From Chara braunii (lineage: Eukaryota; Streptophyta; Charophyceae; Charales; Characeae): a stretch of 50,139 bases of DNA. A model generated the notes under the pieces. It did not search any database. It was not told the origin of the DNA and saw only the letters and a list, made by a program, of their open reading frames with translations. How positions within the stretch are numbered: the stretch's first letter is position 1; every line of letters starts with the position of its first letter. This document shows, piece by piece, positions 1 through 10,790 of the stretch. The position numbers and the translations under genes are program-made. The stretch spans positions 2,003,811 through 2,053,949 of the forward strand of contig BFEA01000041.1 in the NCBI GenBank assembly GCA_003427395.1, read 5' to 3'.

Positions 1-1772
1 CGTACTCGAAGACACTACTATTTTTCTTTTTACTTTTGACTGAATCTGGCCAAATCTGGGCACTAGATCCATCCAGCCCAAGGAACTATAGTACAACTTT
101 TAAAAAAAGAGAAACGGGGCTGCTAAATAATAATAATAATAATAATAAATAAAAAAACTAGGACTTGGCGTGGCAACACCTTCGTGGGCTTTTTCTTCAG
201 ATCGAACTCCAATCTACACCCCAACAGCCCACGAGTGTGCCAGCCGAACTGGGCTCGGTGGTTAAGGCTAGTAATGCTGCAGCCCCCACCAGGATCCCTC
301 CTGTCTGTTGTGCCCGACCGTAACCCCCCTACTACCTCCCCTAACAGGCATGCTCATTCTGCAGGCCGTGCTAGCTTCTATCGTTTGTTTGGCTGGTCAA
401 CCACAACCTCGGAACAACCCAAACTGAGCGCACCTCCCCTGAATCTATACCAGATTCACTAGTGGGGAACTTTGCACAGTGACCACGCCTGTCTTCTCTA
501 TATCGCTCTAATTTTAACGGATGTCCCGAAGGACTGTACCACGGTAGTGGTAGCCCAGTGGGTGTATCCACTGAATGATGTTGCTGGGCTTTTCTGCAGG
601 TCCCGGCACTAGTACAGGACCTCACTCCCAGATAGAAAAAGTAGCAATGGGAAAGTAAAAAAAGTAAAAAAACAAAAAAAAACAAAAAAAAACGTATATA
701 TAAAAAATTCAAACTCAAAAATAAAATAAAATAAAAGGGTAACTTGAAGAACCGGATGCGGGAGAGGACCGTTGGTACCTGGTCCTCGGCCTCACCTCGC
801 GGGCCCGCGGTCGAAACCCCCCGAAAAAAATGCCAAGGGGGATAGTCCCACGAGACCCTCAACCCCTCGGCTCACTCCATAGTGCTCCTCCGTCGCTCCG
901 CTGCTCCGCTCTGGCCTCGATCCCGAGATCCATCTGCTGAGAACTCAATGACGTAACCTATAGGACTAAGCCCCAGCCTGGTTGCAGCAGGCGTAGCCCT
1001 CCATATGAAGAGTATCTGCTGCATGCCCAGGCCCATATGGTGTGCCACGGCCACCACTTGGCTTATTCCCCAAACCCACGACTTTGTGAGGTCGTGTTCC
1101 GCTGCCTCCAAGGCAGCCGTTGCGCGGCTCACCACTCGCATTGCCCCTTCATGTCGCGGGCGAGGTTCGAGGTTCTAATAGCCTGCCGCGACCAGCCCTT
1201 TTATCACTGCCTTGCTGAAACCCCCGACTTTTGTTCCTACTAGATCCTGTTCGCACTTCATCCCTCGGACCTCTCTGATGAGTCCAACCCCCGGTAATAC
1301 CCCGTCACCTTAGTGTGTTCCATACTATGTGACCTCAACAACTGCCACCCATAGGGCCTGGCTCCGTCCACGACTGCCAACCTCCCGCATCTACCACGCG
1401 AAAGTCACCGCTTGCGTTCTACTTTCTCTCGCACATCCCAATTACTACTCAAAGCAACGCCACTTCGCATGCCGTATGAACGCAGATGCACCATGGTCGC
1501 TTCAATAAAAGAAAAACTATTCCTGTCTTAATCAAAGCAAAAAATTTTGCCGGCGGAAACGCCGACTCTATAACATCAAGAATAAAAATCATCATGCGCG
1601 CCTCGAAACTGCGCGCCCACATACTCTTTACTCCCCGTCAACCACTCAGTCAACGCGAACCAAACACAACCGCAACTTCGCACAGTATACTCAAGTTCTG
1701 AACAAACCTTATTTTTCGTCGCTTACAAAAAACAGGGCGGATACCCTTGTAAGGGTATTCACGCCGACAACT
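1..1772. repeat. Long direct repeat, copy 1 (LTR-like)
   Basis: This segment is repeated at 12610-14374 with about 95% identity by eye over the stretches compared, including an AAT microsatellite near 126-150, an A-rich tract at 655-735 and matching 3' ends near CGCCGACAAC. It begins at the window edge, so its true left end is not visible. It ends in a palindrome, ATACCCTTGTAAGGGTAT (1741-1758), that recurs at three other repeat ends here. No reading frame in it is conserved between the copies in a protein-like way. It may be an LTR, or the flank of a larger duplicated unit; the sequence does not settle which. Confidence 0.8.
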
Positions 1773-3906
1773 TACCGGACCCTATTAAGCGACGTCCCCG
1801 TCGCGTCGGATAATAAAAAAAAACTATCAATTGAACTACAACTCCAAATGCTGACGAGAAAATAACCAATCTGATTGGTCGACTGACTCCGTTCGAGTGT
1901 TTAACAGACAATACCCAATATGTCTTGCTGTTGCCAGGGTCTTACTCTGGGCCTCCTGCGCGCAGGTGTAGTAGATCAGTACTACAACATAAAGTTCATG
2001 CTGGGTAGTTGTTGATAATCCTCTCCCTTTGTCCTAGACATCTGTCGGTTCATCGTTGCGTGTCCTGTTTAGTCATCGTTCTGCGTGCAGGGTCATAACT
2101 TAGGACGCGGGCCCTAACCGGGACCTTTTAAGGGCACCATCGCCTTTGTCACACAATATTCATATAAATATATATATAACTTGTAGCACAGACCTCTCTT
2201 GCAGTCTAGTACTGAAGAGTCAGATCTCCATCTTGGCCCACCATAACCTGGTTGATCGAGCCAGGTCTACGGCCCATTGCGTTGTTACTTTAGCAACGGT
2301 ACCCTCGTTGGTTGCGCAACGATGAGCGATTCTCTTGATAAATCATAGTATCAGGACTCACAAAAAATACGACTCGACTCTTATCCCTCCGACATCCCGA
2401 GGGAATAAGACTCTCTGAGGCGGCCACACCCCTCAAGCCTTACCCTTTGGTGAGACGTGGGCCGGCTGACAGGTTGCGCCGGTCAGCAGCCAACACTAGG
2501 GGTTGTGCCCTAGTGATACCAGATTAACCCCTAACTGGGTCTCACTTATATGTCTTAAGATTAGCATCCTAGTGGCTGGACGGTGTGTCGCAATAACCTC
2601 AGGTCTACTGCGGGACTACGCAAAGGTCTGACTCACTCAAAGGCACATCGCCCTCTAAAAATCCACAAAAAAACCACCGCCAGATTCACTGGGCCGTGAC
2701 CTTCCACTTGATCAGAGTAAAGCAGACCTCACATCTTATGGACATCTCTCAACTTTCATCAATTTGCGACCTTCCAAAATTTCACCAAAATAATCTCTCT
2801 TGGTCTTTCTCGTCGGACTTTATCATTCCAACATGCCTTTCATGCCAGTTCAATCATTTAACCACCTTCCACTTTTGAAGGGGACTTACTTATATAGTCG
2901 CATCACCACCTCCCACACGGAGGAAAACCAACCATAAATTCTCATCACCACCTCCCACATGGAGGGGAATCAACCATAAATACTAATTACTGAGAGACCA
3001 ACTTGTGAGTCCTCGTCTCAACTCATCAAATAACATTCGACATGGACAAGCATTTGAGCCTCAAAAGACTCATAAGTCCTTTGGGACTTTTCACACCCTT
3101 CCCCCAAACAACTGTGCTTCTCTTTCTTATACTCGAGCCTATTGTTTGTCTGTAGGCAGAGTGCGCGAGTATACCAAAGAGTAGACAGTTTACACATTTC
3201 ACATTCACAAGAATGCACGAGGTGCATCCTGCACACCTCTTACACAAAAAAATCACCATACATCAGGATAAATCCGCATATGTGAGAGTGATAGTGATCG
3301 CCACATAGAGAGATAGTCTTAAGTCGTTATTATACATATGGTCGGGATATTCCAAAAAAAAATAGCCTTAAGGTCCCTCATGTATTCAGAGTTAAACTAC
3401 CTCAACTCAGAGATACGCAGGGTAATCCCTACGTCACTAATATACTCACCGTTGGTCCAAAAAAGGAAACAGAAATAACCACAATATTACATAGTATCAC
3501 ACAGAAGCGTCACGGCCTTGATAGCCGAAATAAAAAAAAAAGGAGCTTAATCCGCATACTATCACAGAGGTCTCTTCAAAGAACCGCTCAGGCTTGATTC
3601 GTAAATCATACGTATCATGAAGTCAGTATTTATTTAAACCCAATCGAATTAGACTTCAACATCACCCTAATCCTTGCAGTTACAGGCACCTAATCTGACC
3701 ACACCATCTGAATCAGTCTCGCCTGGTCAGATTCTTACCGGACCTTATTGCTAAATCCTCAGTCCCTCTTTACCCCTAATGACGGCCATACAGATGGACC
3801 CTCTTACTTATGAATACAACTTATTCAATTCTTCAATCTTTCTTATACAACCCTCACACCCCTCTACCGTAATCAAGCGGATATGCTTGACACTTTAACT
3901 TCTCTT
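1773..3906. other. Gene-free interval inside the minus-strand retroelement
   Basis: I see no supportable gene here. The stretch is moderately AT-rich with short A runs and scattered small open frames lacking family similarity. If the element encoded at 3907-7646 ran to a left LTR at 1-1772, this would be the place for its pol, but no RT, RNase H or integrase motif is recognisable on either strand. It has therefore been deleted, replaced or decayed beyond recognition, or the element was non-autonomous. Confidence 0.5.
2901..2983. repeat. 41-42 bp tandem duplication with hairpin
   Basis: Two adjacent copies begin CATCACCACCTCCCACA and end AACCATAAAT. Each contains the small inverted repeat CCTCC / GGAGG around a 5-base loop. 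The copies differ at a few positions. No function is evident. Confidence 0.75.
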
Positions 3907-4248
3907 TCACAGTTGTTTCCACATATGGTCTCGTTGACCCTTATCGCGACCTTCAGTACCTCGTCTGCCTCCTTCACGGCCTTCATTGCCACCACGTCTG
4001 CCATTCCCGCGACCTCTTCCAATACCTTGCCCTCGCCCTCCCTTGCTTGCCGCACTGCCTTGTGACGTTCGTTGTGCTGGTGGATGGGGCGACCCAAAAG
4101 CTGGGCTTGGTTTGTAGGAAATCCTGGCGGTATCAAGCTCATTAGCGGTTTGACGTGAGGTCCATATCGGCTTATAGGGTCCTGACCACCTAGTGTACAT
4201 GGCATACACAAAGATCACGGAATCATTGGATCGCATGGCGGCCACCAC
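3907..4248 (-). pseudogene. RG-rich basic tail frame of retroelement gag
   Basis: This minus-strand frame overlaps the end of the gag frame and encodes about 113 residues. Its C-terminal half is rich in Gly-Arg pairs (for example GRGRGNGRRGG). RG-rich tails are common nucleic-acid-binding ends of Gag proteins that lack a CCHC zinc knuckle, and no knuckle is visible in the upstream frame. A one-base slip or an ancestral frameshift would join it to gag at about 4215-4248. The alternative frame (4211-3873) is less biased and lacks recognisable features, so I prefer the RG-rich frame, with moderate certainty. Confidence 0.4.
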
Positions 4249-5039
4249 CTACATAATGCCGGCCCGATCGGAGGGAGCGTGGTCGGTGCAAGACTACTTC
4301 CTTGCCCTTGTGGAGCAGCCGTCATATGTTGTGAACACTGCCCTTTTCCAGTACCTTGACCCCCCTGGGCCAGGTTTCTCACCTTCCGTTGGGCCTTCGT
4401 CAGCTTGGGAGGGTTATGTTTCTCTTCTTCCTTAGCTATCTCCTTACTTTCTCCCTTCTCCTGCACGTCTGACTGCCGTTTCTGGACCTTCATAAGGTGG
4501 GAAGGGTCTTGGTTGCCATCTACCCTCTCCTTTCCTTTTCCACTAATTGGCTCACTTGACGTTCTTTCCGAGATTTTCTGCTTGCCCTTCCTGGCCTCTT
4601 CTAGTCGCGTCATCCTTTTTTCTAATATCCCCATTTGTCTCTGTATACCGCCTAGTTCGCCTTGTATCTGCGCATTCTCTGTTACTTGCACAGGGTTAGC
4701 ACGATGTTGACTCTCATCTCCATCCTCTGGAAACCTTAACCTTAAAGAACTCTCAAACTCGTTCCAGGTTCGCGACTTCCACATGAGGGTATATATCTCC
4801 TCACTTAACTCCTCACCCACGAATAATGGCAACATATTGCACATTGCTTCCTCGTCCCATATCTTCATGCGACTAAAGTTATGGTAGTCGTGCAGGAAGA
4901 CGGACAAATTTCTTCCTCGAAACAGCAGGGCCTGGAGATCTGGGGCCATCGAGTCGTGCACCGACTTATGCAGCAGAACCTTCGTGAGGCATGAGCTCCT
5001 CCAGAGCAGGATCTTGGTCAAACCACTCTCTTCAGCCAT
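4215..5039 (-). CDS. gag: Retrotransposon Gag (capsid-like), Athila/Tat-like element
   Basis: This frame of about 274 codons has its ATG at 5039; a longer frame from 5054 exists, but the later start follows a good splice acceptor. The N-terminal half resembles a Ty3/gypsy capsid domain, with a conserved-looking block around residues 35-115 ending SRTWNEFESSLRLRFPE. The same block (SNTWGGFLVKLRKVYPLD) occurs in the plus-strand gag relic at 30841-32988, so the two are distant relatives. A short coiled coil follows (IQRQMGILEKRMTRLEEARK), then a Lys/Glu-rich linker. Gag would form the retrotransposon particle in the cytoplasm. It lies about 2.6 kb downstream of a tRNA-Asp primer site on the same strand, in the order expected for an LTR element. 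The frame is open throughout, but no intact pol follows it, so mobility would need a partner element. Confidence 0.65.
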   Translation of the reverse strand: MAEESGLTKILLWRSSCLTKVLLHKSVHDSMAPDLQALLFRGRNLSVFLHDYHNFSRMKIWDEEAMCNMLPLFVGEELSEEIYTLMWKSRTWNEFESSLRLRFPEDGDESQHRANPVQVTENAQIQGELGGIQRQMGILEKRMTRLEEARKGKQKISERTSSEPISGKGKERVDGNQDPSHLMKVQKRQSDVQEKGESKEIAKEEEKHNPPKLTKAQRKVRNLAQGGQGTGKGQCSQHMTAAPQGQGSSLAPTTLPPIGPALCRWWPPCDPMIP

Positions 5040-5080
5040 ATATATGACAAACAACGGAACATCAGGCTGTAGTCTGACAT

Positions 5081-5102
5081 GCTAAGAAAAACAAAACAAG
5101 GA
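5081..5102 (-). other. Candidate 3' splice site upstream of gag
   Basis: Read on the minus strand, a pyrimidine-rich run (TTGTTTTGTTTTTCTTAG) ends in AG at 5083-5082, 43 bases before the gag ATG at 5039. The unrelated-locus gag at 30841 also has a strong acceptor 25 bases before its ATG. A matching donor is not clear here; I could not pick one confidently between 5100 and 6000. Confidence 0.35.
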
Positions 5103-5461
5103 CAACTAGCATTGTCCATACTAAATCCCATTAGCCCTTTCATTGCTCGTCTGACAAGGATTCCACTTATCCTTATACATAAAATCTTAAAACAAGTTAT
5201 AGATTGATAGCAGAAGTTGTCACACTGCCACTAGTCATTGCGCCCGTACTCGTTAGTAATACAACTATGAACGAGCCCCTAAGAATCCCAATGAGGTGAT
5301 GCACGTACTTGCTAATTTTCGCGGCATCCTCTATCTGCATGCTGCTGCTCGAAGCTCATCCCAACCTTCAGCCTTTTCATCCGGCTCATGGGAGCAGGCA
5401 TAGGCGTCCACAATAATTGCTATATTTCGGAGCCTTTGACCAGGGGGTGAAAACCTAAGGT

Positions 5462-5998
5462 CTAAGTACAGATCAATTCGCATGTATAACGCGCATACCC
5501 CCATCCTTGCACTCTCATAGCTGCCTCTACTGCCGCCTCTATCCTCGCTTGTCCCCCAAAAAAATCTTCTACGAGGAACCTGGGTAGGATGGCGCGTAAC
5601 GGCGCCAACGGAAGCACAAACTCTCTGGTGGACTTGACCTCTATATGAGTAGACACATGCTCTTCTCCTTCATAAGACCTTTCTCTTGCCCATTTCGTCG
5701 CAGCCGCTTCAACTACCCTTAAAGGTCTTGCGAGGAGGCTCCCGTGTCCAAGCATCAGCTTAACCCAATGTTTTACCCAAAATGATGATGATGCGTATAG
5801 GGTTACTCTCACGATCGCACCGTCTTGATCATCATTAAAGCCGGATTCAATCCGGACAAAGATATCAGTACCTAGCAATACGCCCCACCAGGGAGAGATG
5901 TATTCTCCTTCCTTGACTCGCCTTGACAATGACATCTCGAGTCCCTCATCCTTTTCAACTGGCCGAGCCACAGTTGGATCCTCCTCAGCCTACGACAT
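5462..5998 (-). pseudogene. Unknown retroelement ORF upstream of gag
   Basis: From an ATG at 5998 the minus strand reads as a protein-like frame of about 178 codons, interrupted only by TAG at codon 3. From 5971 it is fully open for 169 codons. The composition is that of a folded globular protein: mixed hydrophobic and charged residues, a run FVRIESGFNDDQDGAIVRV, and a basic helix-like block HGSLLARPLRVVEAAATKWA. I recognise no domain. Its position between primer site and gag is that of the extra ORF1 known in Ogre/Tat elements, though homology to that ORF is not shown. The TAG fits a single C-to-T change from a glutamine codon. Confidence 0.4.
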
Positions 5999-6422
5999 GT
6001 TGACTTGCCTTAGCTTTGTCCGGATTCTGCCCATCACAGTCGAACGTCCAACATATGTTCTTCGTTACTATGCTAAAACCCTCATTTTGCAATTCTAATT
6101 GCACTGTGAGGTCCTTACCGGACCATATTGTCGAAACCTACTCAGAGATAACCATAATGGATAAATAAGTAAAACACTTTTTATAACATTAACGCCTCAA
6201 CAATTTATAAATTATATATACATGCGTAATGAAAGCCTATAACCACAATAAATAATAAACACATCATGGTCCAAAAATACAATTTGCCAATAATAAGTAC
6301 CTTCAGATGCAGAAATAATGAGAGTGCTACATTCTACTCCCCAGCCTTGACAGAAGTATATTGTGTCGAGGGGCAATGTAATCCTTTTCAAGATGGATAA
6401 CATCTTAAATTCTTGAGCCCCG

Positions 6423-6762
6423 CTCAAGGATCAAGCCTCACTTCATCTCCCTCCGATTCCAACACTCGCACCTTGTAGACCCTTGCCAATAAGGTAGTCA
6501 ACCTCACCATGCATACTCCAGGATACGTTGTCCCTTCGCAGTCAGATGAACCCACTCGACACAAAAAATAGTTGGGGATTCACCCCCTACCTCTCTGTGG
6601 CAGGTAGTAGCTGCCTCCCTCAATGGTCATGGTTTGACAAGGTTCAAACACTTTCCTCCTATTAAGTAGTAATGTAGTCATCTCACCACAAGGGATTAGA
6701 TGGCAACACCCCACTATGGACCAGGAACATAGTTCCGATGTGGGTCTTACTACTACCTTCAA
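6423..6762 (-). pseudogene. Broken coding remnant upstream of unknown ORF
   Basis: One minus-strand frame reads 6762 to 6580, hits TGA, then continues in the same frame to a stop near 6423. The text is protein-like, with segments such as SIVGCCHLIPCGEMTTLL and YPGVCMVRLTTLLARVYKV. I do not recognise the family. It lies between the tRNA-Asp primer site and the next unknown frame (5998-5462) on the same strand, so it is probably part of the same upstream reading region of the retroelement, now split by stops and indels. Confidence 0.3.
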
Positions 6763-7626
6763 GACTAGTTTATAACTTCTTCAAAGTCATATCTAAGGAA
6801 AATAATAACATAGGGTTGCAACTTTCTTAGGTTAGACTTCACACATTGACCATTTCCTTGTGAAATTTACTCTCCCAAGGACTTGGTCACTCCATTCACC
6901 CCCGAATCCGCCTCAGACGTGGATTTTATGCAACATTTATAACCCCTTTTAAAAGATCAACCCATGCATATAGAAGAAAAAAAAACGGATATGTATGAAT
7001 AATTCAGATAAGGCAGCTCCAAGCTCCAATGGGTTATACATAGTCAAAATGAACTCAGATAGATAGCTCACGTAAATAGTAATGAATGAATAAGGCTCAG
7101 ATAAATAACATCAAGCACATAGTCTTATATAAGTCGATATTTAAATATGCTTACTTAGATGAAATTTTAAATGCAGATTGGTGAATTTCACAGACTGAAA
7201 AGTATAATCTCAAAATGATAACTCAAATGCTTGAATAGACAGAATGTTAAATGACTTTTTCTTACAAGAATCCTTAGAAAATACCTCTTTCTTAGCCAAA
7301 CTATTTCTTATTGCTAGCGTACCGTTATACGGCCATAACTATTTAGGCAGCTCATTGACTATGTAAAGGTATCAAAGATCCTTTCTTGGGTAACCGAATA
7401 TACAGAGTCGCACCTAAGGCGAACGATGATCAGTTTATGGCATTAGATATGCAAAATATCGTCCTTATTACTCTGCGACACCTCGATCCACAAATATATA
7501 AACTGCACTTGCTTCTACTCACCACCCACTTACTTAACGTCATTAACAAATTTTGTCGTTTTGCCTGGATCATCAGCCTGCATTTAACCTGGGTCCGTTA
7601 TCTTAAGGACCCCGATAGGCAGCTGA
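6763..7626. other. Retroelement leader, no gene seen
   Basis: This AT-rich stretch lies directly downstream (minus strand) of the primer-binding site, where LTR elements carry their untranslated leader. I see no supportable coding region. The plus-strand frame at 7386-7688 runs into the LTR end and primer site and is a shadow. Confidence 0.5.
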
Positions 7627-7646
7627 GATCCCCGGCAACGGCGCCA
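7627..7646 (-). other. Primer-binding site, tRNA-Asp
   Basis: The plus strand reads GATCCCCGGCAACGGCGCCA, which matches the last 20 bases of plant tRNA-Asp(GUC) including the added CCA. A minus-strand element would therefore use that tRNA to prime reverse transcription. It sits two bases from an LTR end (TGTCGAG.. at 7649), the spacing expected of a primer site. Athila-group Ty3/gypsy elements typically use tRNA-Asp. This is the firmest evidence that the neighbouring minus-strand frames belong to an LTR retrotransposon. Confidence 0.9.
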
Positions 7647-7648
7647 CC

Positions 7649-8060
7649 TGTCGAGCGCATCGGTCCTGCACGGGGACCCTCCCGGTAGCGTCACGCAGGA
7701 TTATGCAGGACTTGTCGCGGAGAGCATTTGCCGCTCCGCCCGAGTGCGTCAGCCGTACCTCTCGCGAGTCCCTACAACAGGACAGAGTCACGCAAGACAC
7801 CGCTACCTCCACCTGCGGGAGTTGTCACCATCCCTTAGGTGGGCGTATCCCTGCCGAGCTACTGAACCACATGCGAAAGCTTTTCGTATGCAATTGCAGA
7901 GGTGGCCCAGCCGAGGGCGTTTCTCGTTCGTTGTAGCATAGGGGGTACGCGCGGTCGAACGCCCGAAATCGAACCCGTACGAGAGTCGTCGTACTGGGGG
8001 GCTGAAGTCCCAAACGCGACTCGACGCCGGTCGACTAGGACGCACTACACACACCACGCG
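7649..8060 (-). repeat. LTR 3' end of the tRNA-Asp-primed element
   Basis: Read on the minus strand, the LTR ends ..CGCTCGACA next to the primer site, giving the usual CA terminus. The terminal 18 bases (TGTCGAGCGCATCGGTCC on the plus strand) recur in inverse orientation at 28517-28534. Similarity continues for roughly 200 bases, including a stretch around GCCGTACCTCTCGCGAG, before the copies diverge near 7845. The other end of this LTR is not resolved. By analogy with the two arms at 27-36 kb it is over 1.5 kb long, and it may be interrupted by the hairpin array. Confidence 0.6.
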
Positions 8061-9715
8061 TTACACCACAACACTCGCATCTACCACTCATAACTCATGG
8101 AACACACGTAAAACAAACACCGCAAACAACGCCACAACAATACTCCTAGTCCCTTCAGTACCCAACCCATAACTCTCTGAGTCAAAATTTGGTTAGGCGT
8201 CGCGCATAGAACTTAGTATAAAATTGTGCGGACGTAGGGCCTTCTCATATAGACTCCCGATGCATGAGTACGCAAACAATCACAACAATTGGAGTACTAT
8301 GTGGTACTTATAATCATGCGATCCTTGTTAATCGAGAGGGTGGCATTCGACACTGAAGTGTCGGCTGACACACGCCTTGAGGGTTAATCTCTCGACGCTG
8401 GACAACCGCCAAGTGTGGTTGAAGACTACACCCTCTTCTGCACCCTGCGCAGAGGGGTTGAGTAGACAACTTAAAGTTGTTGTGGCGACCAGAGATCAAG
8501 GGGTTTGACTTTGAGGGTTGCCACGGACTGCAACGTTCAACCATAATAACTCTAAAAAGTAAAAGGTCAAAGAGGATCCTCCTTTTCTCTTAGTGCAAAA
8601 CTTACTTAATCACTATGCACGGCCTCAACGGGTCGAGCGAACACAAGAAACATGATATAAAAGTTATGACATAGGAGACGATCACTCTCACAATCACGGT
8701 GCGGCTTCCTTCAAATATATATACATATATAATCATATGCAAAATCAAGTCTGGATTCAACTCACAAAACATACCTGCACTCACATCAAAGATCCACATC
8801 AACAAAACACACACTACACGGGGTCAACTTCAACCATTCTCTGCGCTCACACCCCTCGCTTTGGTCATACAAACCTCACTTTTTGCCTTTAGGTTGAGTG
8901 GCAAGAGTGAATTAGAGTTGAGTCGGAAACCGACCTGTTATCAGTGATAACAGAAAATTGGTTCTTTGGAAGGAGTAGGCTGACCAGATCAAGCCTTCAA
9001 GTGAAAACACTGAAACCTGCATCATAGTATAGATCAAAGAAAAAGTACTATTTATGTTGAGGGGAAAACATCCTCCTAGTCGTAACCTAACTCCTCTACT
9101 AGTACCAAGTCACTGGATATCTCCTCTAATCATGATAGATCTACCAAGTAACTCCTGGCTGAAAAATATTCTAACTCCCCGAAAATATTCTAACTCCCCG
9201 AATTCTACGAAATTTCGGCAGCTCTTCCCATAGGAAAAATGCATTTTCATAATTTCTATAAGCTCAAAAATGACTAACTCTTTTAGATTTGTAGAAATTT
9301 CGGCAGCGCTTCCCGTAGGCACAGGAGGCTGTCAAGATTTATACGAAGCTGAAAAGATAAAAAGACAAAGCAAACTATACTTGGGACTATCTTCTGACAC
9401 CCGCTTGATGATTCAGAATCACTGATAGCCTGCACGACCTCTAGATGAGATTGTGGGTTAGCATTGATCCTAACTCCTAGCAGGGTCAGCCTATCTTCAC
9501 CCCAAGTTCTCCCTCCCATCATCCATTTTATCTCCCTATGGCTCGAGCACTTGGCGAGCATCTAAAGCAACTAACCTACCGAAAGGACGCCCCAAAGTGA
9601 GAGCCCACAGGCAAGCATAAACATGCATCGCTCACAATCCCACATCAATTTGCCTAAGTAGTTCATTAGATCATTCGGTTCTTCCCTTTTTTTTAAAAAA
9701 CTCACTTATGGCATA
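8061..9715. other. Gene-free interval with small duplications
   Basis: No gene is supportable. Two small repeats are visible. A ~20-base unit (AAAATATTCTAACTCCCCG) is tandemly duplicated at about 9162-9200. A 28-base stretch containing AAATTTCGGCAGC and TTCCC is repeated at 9207-9234 and 9292-9319, 85 bases apart. The region may belong to the minus-strand LTR that ends at 7649. Confidence 0.5.
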
Positions 9716-10790
9716 GGATTAGACAAGGCCCTAACTTAAGGGTATGCCCAACCTGCCTAAGTAAACAAGTAAGAGTACGCACAACTGGACTGCCCTAACT
9801 TAACGGTATGCCCAACTCCAAATAAACTCTAGTCATAAAACATGTGACCAGACCGCCCAAACTTAAAGGTACGCATGGCTTCTGTTTAAACAGACGACAT
9901 GAAGCGTGAGACTAGACTGCCCTAACTTAAGGGTATGTCTAGCCAGCCTTACACAAAGTTACATAGGGCATAGGATTAGGCTGCCCCAACTTAGGGGTGT
10001 GCCTAACCTGCCTAAAACAAGTACGAACGACGAATTGTCAGACCGCCCTAACTTAAGGGTACGTCCAACCTACATAACATCAACGACAAGAGCATAACAC
10101 TAGGCCGCCCTAACTGAAGGGTATGCCTAGCTAACTTAAACAGTATAGTTACATAAGACAGAATCTGTCTGAAGTAAGTACAACGACGTATGACTAAGCC
10201 GCCCTAACTTAAGGGTACACTTAGCCTCCGTAACGACAATATAGAAGAAGAACCATTGATACTGGCACAAACTTTATATGTTTCTCTCTTATTAGGCAGA
10301 GGATCAGACCTACCCAACTTAGGGAGACATCCAATCCTGCCTTGTGTTTAGAAGGGAAAATAAAACATGTTTATACTAACTCTCTGCTCCTTTGTATTGT
10401 CACGAGCATAGGATCGAATTGCCCTAACTTAGGGGTACGCTCAGCCTGTCCAGATTACCTTCATTATATTCTTCATAGCTTTCCTCCTCTTCTTGTTCTT
10501 CCTGACTTACTGACTGACTTTCCCAACTTACGGTGTCCGGTCTGTCAGATAGTATAAGTTCGTATAATATATATCAAATTTGTATACTTTTGGTTGACCC
10601 TTATGTTCATGGCTTATGACTGAGCCGCCCTAACTTAAGGGTACGCTCAGCCTTATACCTGTGTTCCCCTTAGAAGAAACACACAAAACTGGGTCCACGC
10701 AACTTAGAGTATTCCCAGTTCTGTTTTCAGCAACCCACAAAAGAAACACCAGGATTCTGGGACCTCCCAACTTAGGACGCTCATCCTCCT
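9716..10790. repeat. Array of ~14 covarying hairpin repeats
   Basis: A core of the form CCC(T)-AACTTA-(A)GGG occurs about 14 times, starting near 9729, 9793, 9856, 9920, 9984, 10046, 10108, 10202, 10313, 10422, 10522, 10628, 10699 and 10766. Spacing is 62-64 bases for the first seven units, then mostly 94-111, then about 70. Each core is a short stem with an AACTTA loop, flanked by an outer stem across a 2x3 internal loop. Outer arms differ between units yet stay complementary: CTAGAC/GTCTAG (9912-9942), TTAGGC/GCCTAA with CCCC/GGGG inner stem (9976-10006), CTAGGC/GCCTAG (10100-10130), CTGAGC/GCTCAG (10620-10650), AACTGGG/CCCAGTT (10687-10720). Spacers are not conserved. The transcribed strand is unknown. 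No protein frame explains the pattern. Confidence 0.85.

Noticed and set aside
237-300. tRNA-like GGCTCGGTGGTTAAGGC
   Set aside because: It resembles a tRNA D-arm, but no anticodon arm, T-arm or acceptor follows, so no tRNA gene or clear SINE is supported.
371-862. 163-codon minus-strand frame in repeat copy 1
   Set aside because: Copy 2 breaks the same frame with indels, and the middle translates an A-rich tract; not a conserved protein.
9716-10790. CRISPR array interpretation of the hairpin repeats
   Set aside because: Units are degenerate, spacing is irregular, the setting is a eukaryotic retroelement, and no cas-like genes are present.
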